From Luteolibacter yonseiensis (GTDB taxonomy: Bacteria > Verrucomicrobiota > Verrucomicrobiia > Verrucomicrobiales > Akkermansiaceae): a stretch of 64,000 nucleotides of DNA. The position numbers and the translations under genes are program-made. Location of the stretch: positions 1,364,001 to 1,428,000 of the forward strand of contig NZ_JAENIK010000011.1 in assembly GCF_016595465.1 (NCBI RefSeq). The letters run 5' to 3'. The notes beneath the pieces were generated by a model. The model did not search any database. It had not been told where the DNA came from and saw only the letters and a list, made by a program, of their open reading frames with translations. Positions 16,187 through 24,106 of this stretch are shown here, piece by piece; position 1 is the first letter of the stretch, and each line of letters begins with the position of its first letter.

Positions 16187-19165
16187 TCAAGGAAGCTCTC
16201 TGCCACCGGACAGCTTCCACTGCAGAAGCGGAAGCGTCACCTTCGCGCAACCTTCCGCGTTCGGGTGGACTCCATCCTGGACGTAGGATTGGAAGGTCGC
16301 GGGCGATCTGCCTTGCAGGGCGGCCCAGTTCGCCTGGTGGTCGATGAGAAGGAGTCCGCGCCCGGCGGCGACGTCGCGATACATCTCGTAGTAGGCGGCG
16401 AGGTTGGGGCGGAGGGAGGCGGACTGGTTGCTGCCCGTAGGCGAGTTCCACACGGTGTTCATGGTTTGAAGGATGATTTCCACCTGCGGGTTCTGCTGTT
16501 GGATGGCCTGGATCATGGTTTCCAGATTCGTCTTCGCCTGCTGGACGCTGAGGGAAGGAGTGCCGTCGCTGTAGAGAAATGCGTCGTTCATCGCGAACTC
16601 GATGAAGACGGTGTCCGGATTGCGGTTGAGGACTTTGGTTTGAAGCTGGGCCAGTCCCTCGGCGGAGTTCTTGCCGCTGAGGCCGCTGTTCACGATGGTG
16701 AACTTGTTGGGATATTTCGCGGAAAGCCAGGCGCTCATCTGGCTGACCCATGCGCCGCTGGCGGTGAGGCTGGTGCCGTAAACGACGATGGTGCGGTTCT
16801 GTCCGGCGGCGAGAGCGGTGACGAAGGCGGCGGGATCCGAGTGAAGGGCGATCCGGAAGAACCGCTTGCCCGGCTGCTGGGGTGCGACGAGCTGGAAGTT
16901 TTCAAAAACATCCGAGGCTGGTCCCATGGTGATGCCGAACCGCAGGAGGGAGGGGGTGTAGACCGGCTGGTGGATATGCAGGTCGAAAATCTCGCCGTCC
17001 GAATGCAGGTTGAAATAATCCGGGTGGCTCCGGATGGCATCGAAAAACGTGGAGTTCGACACCAGGGGATTCAGTCCCACTTCCACCTCCCGGATATCGC
17101 TCACGCCATCGTCATCGGTGTCGTCATCGGCGGAGACGGGGGCGAAGCCGACGGCGTCCGCGATGACATAGCCGTTCGCCGCCGTGGTCATGATGGTCAC
17201 GCTCTGGACGCCCTTGAAGAGGCCGAGGAGATTCCATTTTCCGCCGTTGCTTTTCTGGTCCACCAGGATGGTGCGGGTGCCCTTGGCATCGACGACGCGG
17301 ACGGGCACGTTCGAGGCGCGGTTGGTGTGGGAGGTCCAGCGGAGATAGACGCGCTGGACGCCGGTCACCGATGCGGGCGGTGTGTAGGCCACCTGGTTCG
17401 CGCCCTGGCCGGTGTTTCCATCATGGATGTAGTCGCTCCCGATGTATCCCGTGGTGCTGGTCCCGGAGGTCCATGTGCCGGTGACGGTGACGCGCGGGGT
17501 GTCCGTATTGTCCACAACGATCTCGGGAGATCCGGCGGAGGGTTCTCCCAGAGCCTGGCCGGCGGCGACCAGCACGGGGCGGAGTTTCGAATAAGGAACC
17601 TGCTGCACGTCCAGGTTGTCACGGATCGCGAGGTCCGCTCCAAGCGCGGCGGATTGCGAGAGGATCATGAAGACCGGCTCCATGCGGATGGACCCGAACG
17701 CCATGTGGCTCGCGGAGAGGCTCCATGGCACGAGCAGGTTCCGGCACTGGCCGGCTTTCGGAACGATCGACCGGTAGGAAACGGGATAAGGATTCCCCAC
17801 CGCCATCTGCACGTCCCCCTCGTTTTTCACCACACCGTTCTTCACATGGCGCTGCGTGTGGTGGGAGTCCATGGCGTAGGCCGCCAGGCCGATGGAATCC
17901 GCCGCGACCGACTCGCCGCTGCAATGGCGCTGGTTCATCACGTAGTCGGAAACCATGCGGCGCGCCTCGCGCACATAGAGCTGCCACGGCCAGTTGCCGT
18001 TGTCGGTGAATTCGTCGGCGGGAAGGCCCCATTGGGAATAATTGGTGCGGATGTTGGACGGTACGCGAGCGTGGTTCTGAAGCGTCCAGATCAGGCCGCG
18101 CTGCCAGTTTTCATGCTGCTTGGCGAGGGCGAGCCGCTGGTCGTGGTTCAGGGTGGTCCAGTTCCAGCCGGGGCCGTAATTTTTCCCGATGTAGTCGGTG
18201 GAGATGCCGCCGTTGTTGTTCGAGTCGGTCTTGCGGTTCGGCATCAGGTCGAATTTGAAGAATCCCGACGTCTGTCCCGCCTCGATGGCGCGGAAGAGAA
18301 GTTCGTAGTCCGCCTCGTTGTAGCCCGGTGGTTTGGGGATCGCCACCCGGTTCGCGGGCACGTCGGTGAGGGCCATGCGGAAACAATAGGCCTGGAGCTT
18401 GTCATCGCCGGCTCCGTCGGCACCACCCGCGGTGGCGTTCACCCCCGGAAGCAGGCCGCTGGCGGCATTCCCGGCGGTGACATAGGGATCGATGCCGTTG
18501 GGAAGCTGGTTCTTGGTGGCCCTCGCGGATTGGATCCCGCTGTAGTCCTCGCCGTAGGTGGCGTTCGCCTCGCGACCGACCGTGAAGGAGACTCCCGCGC
18601 CGGGGAGCAGATCGCCCTCGTAGCTGGCGTCGATGAAGATTTTCCCGGCGAACTCACGGCCATCCTCCAGCCGGATGTGGTCGATTTTCCCGCTGCTGGA
18701 AACGACACCGTTGCCGAGATCCAGCCGACCGGTGACGACCGGAACGTTCCGCTCCTGGATCATCGTGAGGAAAATAGACTCCGCGACCTTCGGCTCGAAA
18801 ACCGAGGCGACCTGCGTGGTGGCGTTGAACGCGGGCCCGCCCTGCCCGGCGTTTCCGTAAGCCGAGCGGGACTGCCAGTTCCATGCGGCGTCATTCTGGT
18901 AGTGCTGGTAGACGCGGTGGTAGAACTCGCGGCTGAGGCCGCCGAGGATGGAGCTTTCCCCGAGGTCGGTCCAGCCGAGGCCGCTGGTGGTGAGCCCGCC
19001 GAGGTGGGGCGTCGGTGAAATGAGGACGACGGAGCGTCCGGACTTCGCCGCTTGGACCGCGGCGATCACGCCGCCGGATGTGCCGCCATAGACGACGATG
19101 TCATAGGACACCGGCGCGGCCGCGGCGTGGGCGGCCATTGCTGTGAGTAAAAGGAAGTATTTCAA
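16187..19165 (-). CDS. Secreted FAD-dependent oxidoreductase fused to SGNH/GDSL hydrolase
   Basis: A 992-residue exported protein (signal peptide about 1-17). Residues about 20-550 are an FAD_oxidored-type flavoprotein: 'YDIVVYGGTSGGVIAAVQAA' is the dinucleotide-binding loop and 'HLGGLTTSGLGWTDLG' the family signature. About 560-690 is a xanthan-lyase/golvesin-like beta domain (YIGSDYIHDGNTGQGAN). Next come a 'DDDTDDDGVSDIREVEVGL' calcium-type repeat and a tail module ending 'PGKRFFRIALHSD'. Residues about 789-992 form an SGNH hydrolase with 'VVYGTSLTASGAW' (Ser799), 'SGLSGKNSAEG', 'EFAMNDAFLY' and 'DGVHPN' (Asp964, His967). Flavoproteins of this kind are common in verrucomicrobial glycan loci; the SGNH part would act as an esterase, perhaps a deacetylase. 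Substrates are unknown. Confidence 0.85.
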   Translation of the reverse strand: MKYFLLLTAMAAHAAAAPVSYDIVVYGGTSGGVIAAVQAAKSGRSVVLISPTPHLGGLTTSGLGWTDLGESSILGGLSREFYHRVYQHYQNDAAWNWQSRSAYGNAGQGGPAFNATTQVASVFEPKVAESIFLTMIQERNVPVVTGRLDLGNGVVSSSGKIDHIRLEDGREFAGKIFIDASYEGDLLPGAGVSFTVGREANATYGEDYSGIQSARATKNQLPNGIDPYVTAGNAASGLLPGVNATAGGADGAGDDKLQAYCFRMALTDVPANRVAIPKPPGYNEADYELLFRAIEAGQTSGFFKFDLMPNRKTDSNNNGGISTDYIGKNYGPGWNWTTLNHDQRLALAKQHENWQRGLIWTLQNHARVPSNIRTNYSQWGLPADEFTDNGNWPWQLYVREARRMVSDYVMNQRHCSGESVAADSIGLAAYAMDSHHTQRHVKNGVVKNEGDVQMAVGNPYPVSYRSIVPKAGQCRNLLVPWSLSASHMAFGSIRMEPVFMILSQSAALGADLAIRDNLDVQQVPYSKLRPVLVAAGQALGEPSAGSPEIVVDNTDTPRVTVTGTWTSGTSTTGYIGSDYIHDGNTGQGANQVAYTPPASVTGVQRVYLRWTSHTNRASNVPVRVVDAKGTRTILVDQKSNGGKWNLLGLFKGVQSVTIMTTAANGYVIADAVGFAPVSADDDTDDDGVSDIREVEVGLNPLVSNSTFFDAIRSHPDYFNLHSDGEIFDLHIHQPVYTPSLLRFGITMGPASDVFENFQLVAPQQPGKRFFRIALHSDPAAFVTALAAGQNRTIVVYGTSLTASGAWVSQMSAWLSAKYPNKFTIVNSGLSGKNSAEGLAQLQTKVLNRNPDTVFIEFAMNDAFLYSDGTPSLSVQQAKTNLETMIQAIQQQNPQVEIILQTMNTVWNSPTGSNQSASLRPNLAAYYEMYRDVAAGRGLLLIDHQANWAALQGRSPATFQSYVQDGVHPNAEGCAKVTLPLLQWKLSGGRELP

Positions 19166-19292
19166 GGTATTGCGATTTTGAATCTCGGGAAACGCCGGTG
19201 AGGCGGGGGCAAGGGATGGTGGAAATATTCTGTCGGATTACCAAAGCGGTCGCAGATGACACGAATCCGCCCGGCAAGCCAAGGATGGGGTT

Positions 19293-20345
19293 TCAGGGAT
19301 GGTTGTCCGGGAGCGTCACACGGAGGAAGTTTTTCCCAACCGGCAGTTCGATCTGGCGGTTGATCGTTTCAAGCATTCCCCACCCGGCGAGGTCCTCGCT
19401 TTGCTGGATTTCGAAGATGAGGTTCACCGGGGTACCGGCGGTGCCTTCGAGGACCACACCGCCGTTTCCCAGTCCGAGGATGCCGGAAGCCGTGTAAAGG
19501 CCGAACCAGTCCGGATGCGCCTGGATACCGGAGATCAACGCGGCGTCCGACACGGACGGGTCCAGTCCGAGGACCGCCTCCTGGGCATCCGTCAGGCCGT
19601 CCTTGTCGATGTCGTCGTCCGGCACCGCGATGTGGGGTGTCACATCGGCGAAAGTCTCTCCAACCCTCAGCTCGTCCACCCGCAGCGTGCTGCCGTCCTG
19701 CCCCGCGATGCGTATGCGGTCGAAGTCGAAGTTCGCTCCATCGGTGGTCGCTGCGGCCGTCGTGGGAGTGCCGGAAAGGAGAGGATCGACGAATGTCTCC
19801 ACGCGGTCCGTGCCGTTCACCCCTCCGGCTTTCGTGAGCTTGAGGACGATCAGATGGGTCGTTCCGAATACCCCGCGCTGGGTGTTCACGTTCGTTCCAT
19901 TAAGGTTATTGGTAAGATAAATGTTCGCCGTGGTCGTCGTGGTGGGACTGCTGATGGAGAACGTCTGCTGGGTCTGGCGGTAGAACGAGACGCCCTCGAA
20001 CTTGGTGTTCGCCGAAGGAAGGTTGTAGAGGAATGAGATCCAGACATTGTTGCGGGAGCCGCCGGCGAGCACCCGCAGGTTGCGGGTGGTGGCGGTGCCG
20101 GTGGTGTCGGCGGAAAGGCCGCCTGCCTCCAGGATGTTTCCCTTGGAGTCCGTGAAGCCCAGTCCCGTCGTGCCGGTGATGACCGGATTCCCATCCTGAT
20201 ACCAGGCATCCGCCCAACCGCTCCCTCCCGCCTGGGTGGTGAGTGACGAGGCCGCCGTATAGGCGAACGACTCCTGGGCGATCGGCGCGGCGTTGCAGCA
20301 TAATGGGAGGGTGGCTGCTGCCAGCCATAAAAACGGGTTTTTCAT
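19293..20345 (-). CDS. Secreted protein of unknown function with DxDxDG repeat and verrucomicrobial C-terminal module
   Basis: A 350-residue exported protein (signal peptide MKNPFLWLAAATLPLCCNA). I do not recognise an enzyme. Residues about 25-220 read as a lectin/LamG-like beta-sandwich ('ESFAYTAASSLTTQAGGSGW', 'FDFDRIRIAGQDGSTLRVDE'). Then comes 'DDDIDKDGLTDAQEAVLGLD', a calcium-binding TSP3-like repeat, and a tail with 'FEIQQSEDLAGW' and final 'GKNFLRVTLP'. The tail, including 'ISGIQAHPDWFGLY', resembles 'FDAIRSHPDYFNLH' in the neighbouring oxidoreductase-SGNH protein, so the two share a domain. I start at ATG 20345, where the signal peptide begins; 20417 would add 24 non-conserved residues. 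Confidence 0.7.
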   Translation of the reverse strand: MKNPFLWLAAATLPLCCNAAPIAQESFAYTAASSLTTQAGGSGWADAWYQDGNPVITGTTGLGFTDSKGNILEAGGLSADTTGTATTRNLRVLAGGSRNNVWISFLYNLPSANTKFEGVSFYRQTQQTFSISSPTTTTTANIYLTNNLNGTNVNTQRGVFGTTHLIVLKLTKAGGVNGTDRVETFVDPLLSGTPTTAAATTDGANFDFDRIRIAGQDGSTLRVDELRVGETFADVTPHIAVPDDDIDKDGLTDAQEAVLGLDPSVSDAALISGIQAHPDWFGLYTASGILGLGNGGVVLEGTAGTPVNLIFEIQQSEDLAGWGMLETINRQIELPVGKNFLRVTLPDNHP

Positions 20346-20523
20346 AAGACTGGATCGGCGGTGGAGAGGGGAATGAGGGGTGTGGTTTTCAACGGACTCC
20401 GACGCGACGGGGAACACGGGTTTATGCGGTTTGACAGGACCGACTTAGCATCGTTTCGGAAAATAACCCTCCCGCCACCTGATCCTTGTCACGCCAGATG
20501 ACAGGAGGGGATGCTCGCAAGGA

Positions 20524-20551
20524 ACAGCTCCGGTGGCATGACCGGAGCTGT
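20524..20551 (-). terminator. Strong stem-loop downstream of the autotransporter-repeat gene
   Basis: The arms acagctccggt and accggagctgt form a perfect 11-bp stem with a 6-nt loop, 29 nt beyond the stop of the gene ending at 20581. On the minus strand it is followed by only a short pyrimidine stretch (ttcctt), so it could end transcription or protect the 3' end. Confidence 0.55.
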
Positions 20552-20580
20552 CTCGTCGGCGGGGCGGCGGGTGATTGGAA

Positions 20581-23500
20581 TCACTGGGCCTCTTCGATCT
20601 TCACCCGGAGGAAACCTTTGCCCGGAAGACCTTCGGAAGCATCAAGCCGGAAGCGGCGGTATTCGTAGGCTGCGGGCAGTCCCGACGGACCGGTGGCCGG
20701 AGGGGCCTCGCTGGAGGCGCTCGTGGCAAACGCAAGGTCAAGAGAACCCTCGATCGTGTACCGCACGCCGTCCGAGACGGCTGACAATGGCGAACCGGAA
20801 AACACGGGGGATCCACCGGCCTTGCGCACCGCGATGGTGAGTGTCAGTTCCTTCTGCGTGTCCGTGTCGGTGTCCTGGATGGCGATCGCATGATAGCCTT
20901 TGTCCGTGCCGTTGTCGGGCGAGCCGTTCAGGGCGAACTCCACCAGGTTGCTGACGCCGTCGCCATCCGGATCCGCATTTTTCCCGATGATGGCGGCATT
21001 GATTTCACCGGGGAAAAAGCCGCCGATCCATGTCTCAAAAGGTTCCGCAACGTAAACGGCGGTCGAGAGTTTTCCGGTGGCCTCGGTGAACGTCCACTCG
21101 ATGTCGCCGAGTATCATTTTCCAAATCCCCGAATTGGTGGCGGTTTCCGCGAATGGGGCCGCCCAACTGGTCACGGAGAAGGTGGGGCCGTAGGTGAGGC
21201 CCGCCAGTCCGCCGGCTTTCACCAACGTCCACGAGTTGCCGGGAGCAGGATTGGCTCCGGAAACATCGATCCGGAGGGTTCCATCATATTGAAGGCTGCC
21301 TGTCCCGCCCACGGAGTTCGTCACACCGTTCTCCAACGGGTAGAGCTGGAGTTCTCCCGCCTCACCGATGATGAGACTGGCTCCCGTGTTGATGATGGTG
21401 TCGGCGGTATGGATGTTGTCACCGGTGAGCGTCTGGGGAGCGGTCCCACCGATGACAAGTTTCACGTCGTCCTGGATTTTTCCGGGGAAGCTGCTCGCCG
21501 TGGTGGGATTGAGCGTCAGGGTGGATCTTGTTCCTCCGGAATTCCTGACGATCGGAGGATGGTTTCCACCCACACCGCCGAGACCCGCCACCGTTTGATT
21601 GAATCCGGCGAGGTCGAAGGTGGGGGAACCGCTCGCACCGGCGGTGTTTCCGACGATCAGGTCCACGGTGGTCGGCAACTTGTCATTGCCGGAGATCACG
21701 ACGCTTCCACCGTTCGAGTAGATGCGGGTCGGACCGGTCCACAAGCAGGTTCCCGCGATGGTGATGGAATCGAAGAAACCATCTCCGGCGCGGAAATACG
21801 GGCTCATGCCGGGAACGGCTTCGGTAATGGTTCCGGTTAGAGTCAGACTGGAGGCGTTCTGCACGCCGATGCGGGTGGTGCCGGAGGTGCCAGGGGTTCC
21901 CGAGAGGACGATGTCGCCCGCCCAGGTGTTGTCGGTTCCATGGGCCTGCAGCGCGCCGCGCTGGTTGAAGGATCCGCTGTAGAAATAATTGAGGTTGATG
22001 TGGCCCGGGCCTGCGACGGTGATGGTCTGGCCGCTGCCATCGGTGATGCCGCCCGAGAGCACGAAGGTGGCGTCGTTCGCGACGGTGATGCCGCCGGTGG
22101 TGTCGTCCGCCACATCCTTGATCACCGCTCCGGCGGCGATGGAGAGGGTGCCGGCATAGGTGTTGCCGGTGTTGGAGAATTTCGCGATACCCGCGCCGCT
22201 TTTGGTGATGCTGGCATTGCCCGTGATGCCACCCGCACCGATGAAGGCATAGGCGTTGGTGTCGAAGTCTCCGGTGTTGCTGATGGACAGCGAGAATGGA
22301 GAGCGGTTCGCGGTGAGATTGACGGTGTTGATCCCATCCACCGCATCAACGAGACTCGGGAATGCCACCACGGCGGGTTCGGAATAAGCGGTGCCGTTGG
22401 TGTTCCAGTTGAGAGCGGTCGTGTCCCAGTCGCCATCACCTCTCGACCAGGTGAAGGAGGTGGGGGAGCCGGTGTTCACGGTGATCTGGATGGATGATCC
22501 GGTATCGACGGGAAGCCCGCTGAGCGTGACCCCCAAAGGGAGATTGCCGATGACCGGCGTGCCGCCGCCGGTTTTCGTGGTGTAGGTCAGCAGGGTGATG
22601 GTGGTGTTTCCCGGGATGTTGGTTTCACCGAGGTCGATGGCGTAGTTGGCATTCGCATTGAGGGTGCCGATGGCAAGCGCGGGTTGGTTGGCCGCGTTGA
22701 ATGCTCCGAGGTCGAACTCGAGTCCCGCGCCGGTGTTGAGCGAGACGGAGCCGAGCGAGGATGGGGCGGCGCCTGACGAACCGACCTTGAGACGGGCGGT
22801 GCTGTTGACCGTCGTGGCCGTGATGGCGCTGTAGGGGGCGGTGATGGCGAGTTTTCCCGCGTTGACGATGGTGGGCCCGGTGTAGGTGTTCGCGCCGGTG
22901 AGCGTGAGGGTGCCCGCTCCTTCCTTGGTGAGTCCTCCGCCGCCGGTTCCGTCCAGCAATGCCTGGGCGAGGACGACGTTCGCGTTGTTTCCGGTGACTC
23001 CGTTGGTGTCGATGATCGCGCCGCCGGCTTTGATATAGGCGGAATCCAGGCCCGCCATGAACTGGGCCGCATTCGTGGTGGTGGCCAGCACTTTGAGGGT
23101 TCCTCCGTTGAAATTGAATGTCGAGTTGATCGCGCCGCCCGCGGATTCGGTTCCTTGGAAAACACGGCCGAGTGTCAGGGTACCGCCGTCGAGGTTCACG
23201 CTGGCGGTGCAGTTGGTGTTCGCGGTTGCGGCGGCCGGGCCGAAGCGCAGGGCTCCGCCGGCGGTCTGGTTGTTGATGTCACCGCTGGTGATGTCGACGC
23301 TGGCGGTTGAGAGCTGGCCCGCGGTGTTGTTGCCGATTACGATGTTGCAAACGGCCGAGTCGCCGTTGGCGAAGTTGACGGTGCCTCCTGAAACTTTCAA
23401 TCGATGGGTGCTGGTGTCGGCTACGGTGGATCCGACCACGAAACTTCTCGAACATGACAACAAGCCGCCGGGTTTCACATCGAGTGTCGTGCCGTTGCGC

Positions 23501-24033
23501 ATCTCGAAGATGCCGGTGCCGGCGTTTTGCAGGACGGCCCCGCCGTTGGGGGTGCCTGATCCCAGGTTTAGGGTGCCGCCGCCGAAGAGGCCCGTCGTTC
23601 CGGAGGTGCCGCCCTTCTTGAGGGTGAGGTGGTCGCCCAGGGTGGCGGTTTTGCCGGCTGCGATGGTGATGAATCCGTCGGTGTTGGCGGTTCCCATCGT
23701 GATCGTCCGGGCGTTGGCCGCCTGTAGGATGAATCCGGAATTGCTGAAAGTAATGGATGATACCCCCACAGTCTGGCCGGTGGCGATCGGACCACCGACC
23801 GTGACCACGTGGGTTCCAAGATCATCCGCCGCTTGGAAGGTCGCGGTGTCTCCCGCCGCCCATGTGGAGTCGGCGGTCCCGGTGTTCCAGTTCGGGCCAT
23901 CGGTGAGCCATGTGCCGCTGCCGGCGGTGACTGAGGCCCCGTCACCCGGGGTGACATCCCAGATCTTGGGGGCGGCGTGGACGCCGGTGGTGAAAACGAG
24001 CAGTGCGAGGAATGGGTTTGTTTTTGATTTCAT
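20581..24033 (-). CDS. Secreted autotransporter-associated beta-strand repeat protein
   Basis: A 1,150-residue exported protein (signal peptide MKSKTNPFLALLVFTTGVHA). The mature part begins 'KIWDVTPGDGASVTAGSGTW', a verrucomicrobial passenger start, and is built of G/N/T-rich beta-strand repeats, including the diagnostic PATR motifs 'GAGTLTLTGANTYTGPT' and 'GAGIAKFSNTGNTYAGTLSI'. No outer-membrane beta-barrel is present. Instead it ends with 'NADPDGDGVSNLVEFALNGS' and a tail finishing 'GKGFLRVKIEEAQ'. The fold is expected to be a long beta-helix on the cell surface or released, possibly a glycan-binding scaffold. It lies 73 bp downstream of the second FAD-oxidoreductase gene in the same direction, so they are probably co-transcribed. 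Confidence 0.82.
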   Translation of the reverse strand: MKSKTNPFLALLVFTTGVHAAPKIWDVTPGDGASVTAGSGTWLTDGPNWNTGTADSTWAAGDTATFQAADDLGTHVVTVGGPIATGQTVGVSSITFSNSGFILQAANARTITMGTANTDGFITIAAGKTATLGDHLTLKKGGTSGTTGLFGGGTLNLGSGTPNGGAVLQNAGTGIFEMRNGTTLDVKPGGLLSCSRSFVVGSTVADTSTHRLKVSGGTVNFANGDSAVCNIVIGNNTAGQLSTASVDITSGDINNQTAGGALRFGPAAATANTNCTASVNLDGGTLTLGRVFQGTESAGGAINSTFNFNGGTLKVLATTTNAAQFMAGLDSAYIKAGGAIIDTNGVTGNNANVVLAQALLDGTGGGGLTKEGAGTLTLTGANTYTGPTIVNAGKLAITAPYSAITATTVNSTARLKVGSSGAAPSSLGSVSLNTGAGLEFDLGAFNAANQPALAIGTLNANANYAIDLGETNIPGNTTITLLTYTTKTGGGTPVIGNLPLGVTLSGLPVDTGSSIQITVNTGSPTSFTWSRGDGDWDTTALNWNTNGTAYSEPAVVAFPSLVDAVDGINTVNLTANRSPFSLSISNTGDFDTNAYAFIGAGGITGNASITKSGAGIAKFSNTGNTYAGTLSIAAGAVIKDVADDTTGGITVANDATFVLSGGITDGSGQTITVAGPGHINLNYFYSGSFNQRGALQAHGTDNTWAGDIVLSGTPGTSGTTRIGVQNASSLTLTGTITEAVPGMSPYFRAGDGFFDSITIAGTCLWTGPTRIYSNGGSVVISGNDKLPTTVDLIVGNTAGASGSPTFDLAGFNQTVAGLGGVGGNHPPIVRNSGGTRSTLTLNPTTASSFPGKIQDDVKLVIGGTAPQTLTGDNIHTADTIINTGASLIIGEAGELQLYPLENGVTNSVGGTGSLQYDGTLRIDVSGANPAPGNSWTLVKAGGLAGLTYGPTFSVTSWAAPFAETATNSGIWKMILGDIEWTFTEATGKLSTAVYVAEPFETWIGGFFPGEINAAIIGKNADPDGDGVSNLVEFALNGSPDNGTDKGYHAIAIQDTDTDTQKELTLTIAVRKAGGSPVFSGSPLSAVSDGVRYTIEGSLDLAFATSASSEAPPATGPSGLPAAYEYRRFRLDASEGLPGKGFLRVKIEEAQ

Positions 24034-24106
24034 TGGGTTTGGATCTCTTTAGTTCATTGAAGGGCGGGTCTCCCGGGAATCGGGATGGGCCTGGAGCGGG
24101 AAGTGG

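Noticed and set aside
16265..19018. 917-codon plus-strand frame opposite the oxidoreductase-SGNH gene
   Set aside because: Composition is dominated by G, V, R and H with no domain, while the minus strand has full FAD and SGNH motifs.
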